55,547 nt of DNA, taken from positions 1 through 55,547 of the forward strand of contig JASAOO010003405.1 in NCBI GenBank assembly GCA_030849075.1, in the 5' to 3' direction. Both the position numbers and the translations under genes were made by a program. Origin of the DNA: Zelonia costaricensis (lineage: Eukaryota > Euglenozoa > Kinetoplastea > Trypanosomatida > Trypanosomatidae). The notes below the pieces were generated by a model. The model was not told where the DNA came from and did not search any database. It saw only the letters and a list, made by a program, of their open reading frames with translations. Of this stretch, positions 20,210 to 28,866 are shown in pieces; the first letter of the stretch is position 1; each line of letters begins with the position of its first letter.

Positions 20210-20377
20210 TTTTTCTCTGTGCCACACGCGTGCCTAAGAGTGCGTGTGTGTGTGTGTCTGTGTCTGTGTCTGTGCGTGTGTGCGTGTGTGTGAGTGTGTG
20301 TGTGGTTGGTTCATACGAGCAACTGAGTGTGGGTGGGCCTCCTCAGGATCGACGTGCACGTCACGCGCACGCAGGAG

Positions 20378-20968
20378 ATGCTGCGCCGCACCGCGTGCAC
20401 ACTGGCTGTGGCCAGCAACGTTGGCGGCCATGTTTCCCGGCCACGGGCCAGCGCGAGCGACACCGACGACGCGAGCGCCTACCTGCCGTGGACGGCGCGG
20501 CCGTGGGCGCTGACGTACGGCCGCCACTACCACAACTGGCAGTTTCTGGATATCGTCTGTGTGCACCTTGCGACCGTGTCCGCGGACGTGCTCAATGAGC
20601 AGGCGCTGGCGCAGCCGGTGCGGGACGTCCTCGCCGAAATCGAGGAGCCCGTGATGGCGCTGCGCCGACAGGCACATCGCAAGCGGGCCACGAAGAAGCG
20701 CCCCGACCACGTCGGGGACACCAACACGAAGGCAAGCGCCGTTGTGGTGGCTGCCACGTCACGCAGCGAAGCGGCCAAGCCCGTGCTAGAGGCCGCCGGC
20801 GTCGTTGTGGGCACTGCCGAAGCTGCGATGATCGGCGACAGCAGCAGCAGCAGTGGTGTGGCGCCACCTGCCATGGAAGGGGCGAGCAAGAAGCTGAAGG
20901 CGCAGGCCAGGAAGAAGGCAGGGCGGCGAGCCAAGGCGTCCGCAGCCGTGCAAGTCCACCTCGTGTAG
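20378..20968 (+). CDS. Small protein with likely mitochondrial presequence, function unknown (196 aa)
   Basis: I do not recognise a family. The protein starts MLRRTACTLAVASNV and stays free of acidic residues for about 25 residues, with several Arg, which fits a mitochondrial targeting peptide. The central region (about 35-105) is ordered, with aromatic residues in RPWALTYGRHYHNWQFLDI and a helical stretch ending in EIEEPVMALRRQ. The tail is Ala/Ser-rich and then strongly basic (KKLKAQARKKAGRRAKAS). A basic C-terminus is common in RNA- or ribosome-associated proteins, but no specific role is supported. The frame extends upstream only through a GTG at 20327, so the first ATG is used. Confidence 0.7.
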   Translation: MLRRTACTLAVASNVGGHVSRPRASASDTDDASAYLPWTARPWALTYGRHYHNWQFLDIVCVHLATVSADVLNEQALAQPVRDVLAEIEEPVMALRRQAHRKRATKKRPDHVGDTNTKASAVVVAATSRSEAAKPVLEAAGVVVGTAEAAMIGDSSSSSGVAPPAMEGASKKLKAQARKKAGRRAKASAAVQVHLV

Positions 20969-21456
20969 GACCACACCGCGCTGCACGTAGGTTAGACTGT
21001 GGAGCTTGTATTGGTGGTAGAGAGAGTGTGTGTGTGTGTGTGTTTGTGTGCGTATTCGCCTCGTGCTGTGTAAGCTAGACTGTCCACCACCCACGGAGAG
21101 GGTGGGCGCGGAGGGGACAGTCGAGGGCCTCGACTCTGTGACCTAGCTCGGCTCCGGTGTCACCTGCCGCGTCCCTCCCTCCTCCCTCCGTCGGTCTTGG
21201 TGCGGCTCCTTCACTGACTTCTTATCTTTCCTCCTTCTGCCTTTCTTAGAGTTCACCTTGTTTGTGCCTTCTCCTCCTCATGTTCCCGTCTTTTTGCTTT
21301 TTGTGTGTGTGTGCCTGGTTTGACTCGTTACGGGCGGGTGCGCACACGACGCTGCTGATGTTCACTTCGTCTTTCCACTTCCGTTGCCTCCTCTGGGAGG
21401 GTACTCGAACGCGCCGCGACTCCGCTTCTGGCGAGGGGTCGGGCGCTGGCGCAGCC

Positions 21457-21478
21457 GTGTGTGTGTGTGTGTGTGTGT
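21457..21478 (+). repeat. (TG)n microsatellite
   Basis: A TG run in the spacer between the 20378 gene and CTU2. Confidence 0.85.
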
Positions 21479-21909
21479 TCACCACTGTTGTTTGCTGTTG
21501 GCGCTGATGCGTGTTGTTTGTGTGTCGGCGCAGTTTTCGCCTCAAGGCGCTGGCGCTGCTCGCGGCGCACGTCGCGGGCCCCGCTTTAGCAAAGATCACC
21601 ATGAGAATGAAGATGGCACACAGGTCCGTGTCATGGGCGTCATGGGTGTCGCGTCTGGGCGCGCGTTCTCGCCCACGCACACACGTACCTGCTGACACGC
21701 GCATCCGCAGCGTAGAAACGCGTCATCGTGAATCTACCGTCGCGGTCTCTCGCACACATATGGTGCCTCCACACGCGTCCTCCCTCCGCTGTCACGTGCC
21801 CCGCACCTGCTCATCTGTCGATGCCTTCTTGTTGGGTCGCTGAGTGCCTCTCTGGGTTGTTGATGTACCACGGCAAGTGTGCAGACACCGACATCCTCGC
21901 TTGCTGACA

Positions 21910-21913
<4 letters not shown>

Positions 21914-21946
<33 letters not shown>
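21914..21946 (+). repeat. (CA)n microsatellite just before a start codon
   Basis: A pure 33-base CA run ending 10 bases before the ATG at 21957, so very likely in the 5' UTR of the CTU2 gene. Confidence 0.9.
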
Positions 21947-21948
<2 letters not shown>

Positions 21949-21956
21949 TGGAGGCC

Positions 21957-23921
21957 ATGCAGTGCTTCAAGTGCAAGCAAGGCATCGGCACGATCGCCAG
22001 CCGTGACGGCATCGCGAAGCTCTACTGCGCTGACTGCTTCCTGTCCTACTGCGCGGGTGCCGTGCGGGAGAGCCTCTTCCAGCACTGCCTCGTCCCCAGC
22101 GACACCCCGCTGGCCGTGGCGGTATCGGGCGGGCCGAACTCGATGATGCTCCTGCGCGAGCTCGGCGAGCTGCGCCACGCCACCCGCGAGGCACTGCGGC
22201 GACAGCACGCCGTGCAAGAGCATCGCCGCCGACTCGCCGAGGTAGTCCAGCAGCAGGTGCAGGTGTGCGACGCCGCTGCCGCTGCTATCCCCGCCGTGCA
22301 CCCACGTCACGTGGAGGCGAGCGAGGAGGCGACGGAGGCGTGCTCGTCGTCGGCGTCCACGCGTGGCACGAACGCGTCTGTGTCCAGCCTCCTCCTCCTC
22401 CCGTTCTACCTCTGCGAGGAGGAGCTGGTCGTCCCGCCCCTGCCGCCCACCGCGACTCCATTGGCAGCAACAGCCTCAGCACCAACAACAACAGCGTCGA
22501 CCACCCCGCCTCACGACCGGCAGTCCGCCATCGAGGCCGTGCGCGCAACGATGCAGGCGCAGTTCGCCACACTGCGCAAGTACGTGGAGCAGCAGCCGTG
22601 GCGGTGGTCCAGTGTCGGCCACCACCGGGAGAAGGCCACGGCCCAGCCGCGACGCGGCACCGCCGACACCGCTGCACCGATTGACGGCCGCAGCGCACAC
22701 GCGGGGGACAGGCCGGCGGCAGCCGCAGCCGCAGCTTCGCCACCGCAGCTCTTCGATGCCGGCGAGGTGCGCGTGTTTCGCTACAGTGACTTCCTCTCCG
22801 CGTCGTACATCCATGAAGTGCGCCACGCCCTGCACGCGAGTCGGCTCTCCCTCACAGATCGAGAGGCCCTCTACAGCCGGGTGCGGCAGCAGACCCTCTG
22901 CCGCGCAGCCCGGCGTCTCTGCGATGGGCACCGTGGCGGCAGCGTACCGGACGGTGGCGTGGGCTCCGCCTCCACCACATCCACGACGCGCGACGCGGCG
23001 TGGTCGCACCTGCTGCTCGGCAGCAACGCCGTGCGCTGCGCCACGGCCGCGCTCGAGGCTCTCGTGACGGGCGCCGGTGGCGAGGGCGTCGTGCACGGCG
23101 CGGGCTTTCGCAGCTTTGCGCACCAGGTCGTGTCGCTGCGTCCGCTGCGCACGATGCTCGCGAGGGAAACTGTGCAGTACACGCGGCTGCGGGGCATCGT
23201 GTGCGGGTACACACCGGCGCCGTGCACCTGCACCTCCACCCGCTCCATGCACCGCACGCTCGAGCAGTTTGTGCTGACGATGACGGCGTCGTACCGGACG
23301 ATGATCTTCAACGTGCTCAACACCGTGCAGCGGCTGGAGGTGCACCCCGCGGCGGTGCAGGCGGTGGTGAAGGGTCCAGGCGCGACACCGACGGCCACCG
23401 CGTTCCTCGCTGATGGGGGAGGCGCGCCGCAGCAACAGCAGCCGCAGCGTGGGAAGGCGGGCAGGAAAGCGTTGCCGGGCCGCACCGCACCCCAGAACCG
23501 TGATGAACTCCGCCGAGTCGCGCCGCCCGTCGTGCAGCAGCACGGCAACGAGACGAGCAACGGCGCTCCTGGAAACGCAAGCAGTGGTGTGGCGATTGGG
23601 GCGTGCTGCGTGTGCGGCTGCCCGGCGCCTGTCCCGGCCCCTCCGCCGTCCGCCGTGGGCGGCAGCAACGACAGCGAGATCGGCTGCGGTGGGACACACA
23701 CGACCGCACGCCACCTCGAACTATTCTCGGTTGCGGTGGCGCCGCTGCAAGGCGGACTGCAGCCGGCCTCGGCCTCGCCGGATGCGGCGGTGGTCAACCG
23801 GCTTGTCTGCTACGCCTGCCGCAGCCTCGCGGAAGCGTGGCCCGCCTCGTGCTTCGCCCGCGGGGGCACGTCCGATGCGACTGCGACGGCACTGCAGCAG
23901 CTCTGCGCACTCCTCCAGTGA
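21957..23921 (+). CDS. CTU2: Cytoplasmic tRNA 2-thiolation protein 2 (CTU2/NCS2)
   Basis: CTU2 partners CTU1 in the cytosolic complex that places sulphur on U34 of Lys, Glu and Gln tRNAs, using sulphur relayed by the URM1 pathway. The protein has 654 aa. It opens with a zinc-type motif (C3-x2-C6 and C24-x2-C27). A PP-loop follows, SGGPNSMMLL at S57-L66, where active enzymes have SGGKDS. The middle carries LRPLRTMLARETVQYTRL, like the conserved CTU2 stretch before the C-terminal metal site. The C-terminal cysteines are C550, C551, C553, C555 and C618-x2-C621. The catalytic cysteines of CTU1 are not evident, in line with CTU2 being the non-catalytic partner. Low-complexity insertions (about 175-260 and 480-545) lengthen it relative to human CTU2. 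The ATG at 21957 places the first zinc motif at the very N-terminus, as expected. Confidence 0.85.
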   Translation: MQCFKCKQGIGTIASRDGIAKLYCADCFLSYCAGAVRESLFQHCLVPSDTPLAVAVSGGPNSMMLLRELGELRHATREALRRQHAVQEHRRRLAEVVQQQVQVCDAAAAAIPAVHPRHVEASEEATEACSSSASTRGTNASVSSLLLLPFYLCEEELVVPPLPPTATPLAATASAPTTTASTTPPHDRQSAIEAVRATMQAQFATLRKYVEQQPWRWSSVGHHREKATAQPRRGTADTAAPIDGRSAHAGDRPAAAAAAASPPQLFDAGEVRVFRYSDFLSASYIHEVRHALHASRLSLTDREALYSRVRQQTLCRAARRLCDGHRGGSVPDGGVGSASTTSTTRDAAWSHLLLGSNAVRCATAALEALVTGAGGEGVVHGAGFRSFAHQVVSLRPLRTMLARETVQYTRLRGIVCGYTPAPCTCTSTRSMHRTLEQFVLTMTASYRTMIFNVLNTVQRLEVHPAAVQAVVKGPGATPTATAFLADGGGAPQQQQPQRGKAGRKALPGRTAPQNRDELRRVAPPVVQQHGNETSNGAPGNASSGVAIGACCVCGCPAPVPAPPPSAVGGSNDSEIGCGGTHTTARHLELFSVAVAPLQGGLQPASASPDAAVVNRLVCYACRSLAEAWPASCFARGGTSDATATALQQLCALLQ

Positions 23922-24928
23922 AGACGCCGGACGGCGGCGCTATGCACATGCTTGTGGCTCGCACGCCGTCGTGTGTGTGCGTGTGTGTGTGTCCGTGGGG
24001 GCGTGGAGGACCAAGGGGCAGGGAGCCGCCCACCGCGCACTCGGTGTTGTCCGCGGATCTTCCCCACCCTGTGCCTCGCGTAGCGACGGCGACACGGACG
24101 CCACATCCTCTTTCCCCTCACGCTTAACGAGATGATCACCCGGTCTCTGCTAAACTCGCTAATGCACCCAGTCGCCGCTACACCGGTGCGTCCCTCTGCG
24201 TACGCGCTGTCGCGAAGTACACGCCATTGTCAGTGCTGCGCCCACCACCATGTCTCGCCACCCGCCCTTCCCCCTCTCCTACTCCTCTGGCTCGCCGCCC
24301 CCCCCCCCCGCCGCCCTCGTACGTTGCACCTCTGCCTCCACTCGGCGGTTTCTCGGCCACTAGACCCGCACACAAACTCACATACACACGCGCCTCCACG
24401 CCGCCCACCGTCACGCTGGCATTGTCGTGTGTGTGTGTATGTATGTCCCCCCCCCCTCCCCTCTACAGCTTTGAGTCCCTCAAACGTGCTCTCCCCCACG
24501 TGTTGCCCACCCAAACACACACACACACTCGTCAGCTGGCCCGCGTACGTCTCCCCGCACCTTCTCTCGACCTCCTCCCCCCCCCTCCTCAGCCCACAAA
24601 CACACACACACAAACACAAACACCTTCTTCTTGTTGTCAAGCGCAACGCGTGTGAAGCGTGTCGCGCTCGCCACCTCTTCGATTTCGACTTTCCGCTTTT
24701 CCCCTTCGTCACGTTCCGTCTTTCTCTTCCTCCCTCCCTCTGTGTGCGTGTGTCTGTGTGCATCGCTGAGTACCTGCCCTCACTTGGCTCACACGTTGTG
24801 AACTGAGGCCGCTGTTGTTGGTGTCGCGTCATCGACTCCTTCGTCTCTCACACGCGTCTCCTTCCCACCCACCCACCCAACCATCCACTCCTTCACGCCC
24901 CCCTCCTCCTCCTCCTCTGTCCTTCAAG
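23922..24928. other. Intergenic region with pyrimidine tracts
   Basis: No gene is seen. A TG run lies near 23970-23993 after the stop. Further on are C/T tracts and CA runs (about 24516-24527 and 24600-24612) and then the acceptor region of the MATE gene. Confidence 0.6.
24693..24770 (+). promoter_or_regulatory. Candidate spliced-leader acceptor for the MATE gene
   Basis: A C/T-rich tract (24693-24740) is followed by AG at 24769-24770. This gives a 158-nt 5' UTR free of ATG up to 24929. An AG sits directly against the start codon (24927-24928) and is less likely to be the acceptor. Confidence 0.45.
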
Positions 24929-26728
24929 ATGGCGACCAACACGGCCCACCACCAGCAGGCGTCACTGCCGCAGCAGCAACAGCAAGAGCAGCAGCCGCAC
25001 GTGACCAGCCCGCACGGGACCCTCCCCGTCTCGCACCAGGAGCTGCTACAGACCACCACGGAGGTGCTCTCACGCTTCTACCCGGCAGCAGCCGCGGGGC
25101 CCGACAGCGACCACGACGCGCCGAAGGTCCGCGACGAGCCGGCGTCGACGGCGGTGTGCGAGGATGATGCCAGCCTGGCGGCCTCGCAGGCGGACACCAG
25201 CTGCCGTGACGCCGCACGCGACACGGAGGCCATGATCGAGGCGTGCGCGAGCCCGATGAGCATCGCCCCCGCGCCGTGGCAGTACGTCGAGCTGCCCTTC
25301 CTCTGCACGACAGAGCAGATGCGCGAGGCGACAGGACAGATCGCGTCTGACGACGCGGACGGCAGCACACCCTTGGCCACGCTGCTGCTGCTGGTCGCCC
25401 GTCTCGCCGCGCCCGTTGCGGCGACGCACCTGCTGCGTGTGTCCATGTCGTTCATCACCACTGTCGTTATGGGCCACTACCTCACCACAAACCAGTTCGC
25501 CGCCGCGGCAACAGGGCTGACCTTCACCAGTCTCACCGCCATGAGCATCGGCTCGGGCTTCTGCTCGGCGCTCGACACGCTGGCGACGCAGGAGCACGGG
25601 CGGCGCCGCAACAGCCCGGAGATCGCGGCCATCTTTCTTCGCAGCCTCGTGTGCACCTTCGCCGTGTTCATCCCCATGGCGATCCTCTACGCCTTCTGCG
25701 ATCCCGTGCTCGCCCTCCTCATCCACGGCGACCTCGTCGCGGACACGGCGTACTTCCTGCGCATGTCGGTCTTCATCGCCACACCGATGCTGCTCGTGAA
25801 CAACCTGCTCAAGTTCGCGCAGTCGCAGAAGGTCACCCAGCTCGGCCTCGTGGGGTCCGCCACGGGCACGGCGACGCTGCCGGTGTTCCTGTACGTGTTC
25901 CGCAGCGGCGGGCTGCCCGGCATCGTCACAGCCCTCAGCATGAACCGCTGCCTCCTGCTCATCATCGTCGCCGTCTGCGTGGCGCGGCACCCGGAGCTGC
26001 GGCTGTGCTGGGTCGGCCGCCCGCTCTCCCAGCACCTCAGCGCCGTCCTCACCAACCGCACGGCGCTGGTGGAGTTTGTGAAGACCGCTATTCCGGTGCT
26101 TGGGGCAACGTGCGCCGACACGTGGTCGATCGAGGTGATGGGGGTCGCCGCCGCCCGCCTCGGTGCGACGAGCGCGGCGGTCTGGAGTGTGGTGATGATC
26201 GTGTACAGCCTGCTATTCGGCAGCTTCGTGGGCCTGGCCGCTGCCGGCTCGATCCGAATTGGCAACTCGATGGGCCGCGGGCAAGGCCTTCTCGCACGTC
26301 GCTACTCGTACGCGACGGCCGTACTCGCCACGGCGGTGTCCCTGGTGTGTGCCGCGGTGCTGTGGCTCGGCAGCGGGTGGCTGTTCCGAATGATGCAGCG
26401 CAGTGAGGAGGTGGCGCTGCGCTGCGAGGCGCTGTCGCCGCTGATCGGCATCATGTTCATCTTCGACTCCGTCTTCTACGCGATGCAGGGGCCGTTCCGC
26501 GGGGCCGGCTACAACGGAGCGCTGCTGGTGATCATCGTGGTGAGCATGTGGGGCGTCACTGTCCCCACAGCGCTCATCCTCAGCCTACAGCTGGGCTTCG
26601 AGGAGAAGGGGCTGTTCTTTGGTCTCATCTCGGGTGCCGCGTGTGTGGTGCCGATGCAGATCGGCTTCCTGTGGTGCCTGCTGCCGTGGGAGCGCCAGGC
26701 CGCCCACACGAGCCGCGCACCGGCGTGA
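24929..26728 (+). CDS. MATE-family multidrug/toxin efflux transporter
   Basis: MATE proteins export organic cations or other small molecules in exchange for H+ or Na+. This protein has 599 aa. Residues 1-145 are hydrophilic, with Gln repeats and acidic patches, and are probably cytosolic. From about 150 there are around twelve hydrophobic segments in two halves. The first half carries the family signature in GSGFCSALDTLATQEHG (A214-L215-D216-T217-L218, Q221), and later segments include FSQ-like NNLLKFAQSQK and the polar GAT..DTWSIEVMGVAAARLG region of the second half. The C-terminus is short (VERQAAHTSRAPA-like, cytosolic). Start at 24929 is the first ATG in the frame. Substrate and membrane location cannot be read from sequence. 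Confidence 0.9.
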   Translation: MATNTAHHQQASLPQQQQQEQQPHVTSPHGTLPVSHQELLQTTTEVLSRFYPAAAAGPDSDHDAPKVRDEPASTAVCEDDASLAASQADTSCRDAARDTEAMIEACASPMSIAPAPWQYVELPFLCTTEQMREATGQIASDDADGSTPLATLLLLVARLAAPVAATHLLRVSMSFITTVVMGHYLTTNQFAAAATGLTFTSLTAMSIGSGFCSALDTLATQEHGRRRNSPEIAAIFLRSLVCTFAVFIPMAILYAFCDPVLALLIHGDLVADTAYFLRMSVFIATPMLLVNNLLKFAQSQKVTQLGLVGSATGTATLPVFLYVFRSGGLPGIVTALSMNRCLLLIIVAVCVARHPELRLCWVGRPLSQHLSAVLTNRTALVEFVKTAIPVLGATCADTWSIEVMGVAAARLGATSAAVWSVVMIVYSLLFGSFVGLAAAGSIRIGNSMGRGQGLLARRYSYATAVLATAVSLVCAAVLWLGSGWLFRMMQRSEEVALRCEALSPLIGIMFIFDSVFYAMQGPFRGAGYNGALLVIIVVSMWGVTVPTALILSLQLGFEEKGLFFGLISGAACVVPMQIGFLWCLLPWERQAAHTSRAPA

Positions 26729-26996
26729 CGCTGAGCAGAGTTGGCGAGACAGCTCGATACGGCAACATCGCCTGTGAGCTCGGGGTCGGTGGGGGGGGGG
26801 AGGGGGTCGCACCGTGGTTGGTGGTCGCTGCGCTGTGCGCCCGTGCTACCTGCTCCTTCTTTATCCTCTCCGCAACACACGCAAACACGCGAGCTCACGT
26901 TCGTTTGTGTTCGCCGCCGTCGTACGGTGTTTCTCCTCACGTCACGGACGAAGGCGAGAGACGAGAAATCAGAAGCGAAGTGTGACGTGTCTTGAG

Positions 26997-26997
<1 letters not shown>

Positions 26998-27043
<46 letters not shown>

Positions 27044-27065
27044 TGTGTGTGTGTATGTGTGTGTG
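26998..27065 (+). repeat. (TG)n microsatellite, 68 bases
   Basis: The longest TG tract in the window, interrupted twice by A, lying 270 bases after the MATE stop codon. Confidence 0.9.
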
Positions 27066-28759
27066 CGTTTGTGAGTGAGGTGGCAGCGCGATGGGTCAGC
27101 GGGCCTCCTGAACGGCCTCTCCTTCCCCCCCCCCTCACCCTCCTCGCCCTGTTCTGTGCTGCGGCTAGCCAGTCGCGGACGTGGATGCGCATGCCGTGCA
27201 CGCGATAACGGTGTGCCGTGTGTTCCCCACCTCCCTTTATGTTTGGACTGTGTTCTCTCTTCTTCTTCTTCACTTTCCTCGTGGGTCGCTCGCAGTACAC
27301 GTGAACGGCGCGCGCCCACGCGCAGGCAGGCGAACACACGGCCTTCGTTTCGAACTCGATTCTCCCTACGCGCGCACACTGAAGCAACATGGAGGGAGCC
27401 GTCTACGGTCTCTGTGCGTTCACCTCCGGTGTAGCGCCGGGAGGGTGGATCGGGTGGGCGACTTCCCCGTCTGTGCGTGAATGTGTGTGTGCTTCCCTTT
27501 TCTTTCCTTAGGCTTCTAGCATCGGCAGAGTGAGTGACGCCCCTCACTCCATCCTCCGACTCTCCCCACCCACGACTCTCACTCACGCGTGCCCGCGATG
27601 TTGCCGTAGAACCCCCGTCTCTCTCTCTCACTCCATCTGAGTTTCCTCTTCTTTCCTTCGCCTCTTTCTCTAAATCCAAATGCGTGCGCGCCAACCTCGT
27701 CGGACCCTTGCTCTTCTAAGCACCGTCGTTGTTTCCCTGGCACCCCCCCCCCATAATGCGTGTCATCTGTGCGTGTACGCAAGTGTTGATGTGTGTGTGT
27801 CTGTGTGTGTGTGTGTGTGTGGGTGTGCACGGATACGCATGCTTTATCTTACTCTTCTTGGTCTATCTCTCTAGCTTTCTTTCTTTTTTTTTCTGAGAAA
27901 GTGATCTTCTTTGTCTAACCTACTCTTCTCTGTAGTTGTTGTCTCTGTGTGTCTGTGTGTCTGTGTGTGCGTGTGTGCGTGTGTGTGTAGAAAGGCGTCG
28001 TTGATATGAGACGGCAAACCCGTGAACGAAAACAGGCCAAGCCCAAAATTGCCCCATAGGCGTTGCACACGCCAGAGTGAAACACCGCGACGTGCACGAC
28101 GCGGCCGGTCGCCCGCCGCCGTCCCCTCCTCCTCCTCCCGCTCTCCTCACGCCTCCGTGACCTGCTCGTGGTGCACTGCCGCATTGTGTGGATCAGGTCC
28201 CCACAAGCAACGCGGGTACCCCCCCCCTAGCCTCACAAACACATACACGCACACGCGGGGTCACGCGTAGGTGCGACCGCTCGACTCGTGGTATTAACTT
28301 ATCGATCCACCCCCACCCACCCCCCGCTCCCCTCCACCCGCCTCACCTCACCCCCACCCCTTGCACACACACACACACCTTCAGAGGCCCCAACGACCAC
28401 TCGACCTCGTCTTCTCTCCCCATTTCTTCACCACCACCCCGCCCGCCCGACCGCCTCATCCCCAACGACTTCTGTCGCCGTCGTCGCCCGTGTGTGTGTG
28501 CAGCGTGTTGCTTCCCAACGACACATTCACACACGCACAAACACAAGACAAACGTACCGGCTATCAGCTCACTCACAATTCAAAGCGAGTTCCACTTTAT
28601 ACACACAAATTCGTTCTCCCAGTACCCCCCCCAACACACGCACATACACACACCGACACACCGGCGCTTACTCGCTCTCTCGCACGGCATCCTCGTCGAG
28701 TCACAACCGTCCCCCCCCCCTTCCCCGTCCTCGCGCGCTCGCAAGCGTCGCACGTGTGA

Positions 28760-28786
28760 TCCTTCTTCCTCTCTCGTGACACGTAG
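28760..28786 (+). promoter_or_regulatory. Candidate spliced-leader acceptor for the MAP kinase gene
   Basis: CCTTCTTCCTCTCTCGTGA is followed shortly by AG at 28785-28786. The resulting 80-nt 5' UTR has no ATG before 28867. Confidence 0.5.
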
Positions 28787-28866
28787 CCTTCTGCTCGCCT
28801 CCCCCTACGCCCTACGAAACGCACACACACGAACACACATACGCATCTCCGTCATCTGTGCGAGTC

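Larger units (their letters stand above)
18276..20377. other. 2.1-kb intergenic region with an assembly join
   Basis: No gene is seen. It contains TG and CA runs (about 18636-18672, 18945-18984, 19972-20012, 20241-20305), C runs (18519-18532), and an unresolved N at 19763 between 66-bp repeats. Bases 19090-19420 form an island of complex, non-repetitive sequence that may be a degenerate element. Pyrimidine tracts near 20191-20207 lead to the next gene. Confidence 0.6.
20969..21956. other. Intergenic region with TG then CA microsatellites
   Basis: No gene is seen. TG runs occur at about 21027-21044 and 21457-21478, and a long CA run ends just before the next start codon. The frame around 21511-21843 has no domain and reads through mixed noncoding sequence. 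Confidence 0.6.
26729..28866. other. 2.1-kb intergenic region with the longest TG repeat
   Basis: No gene is seen. TG runs occur at 26998-27065, about 27789-27820 and 27941-27988, then CA-rich patches from 28250 to 28830. Bases 27990-28230 are of more complex composition, without a credible frame. C/T tracts before 28786 lead to the kinase gene. Confidence 0.6.
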
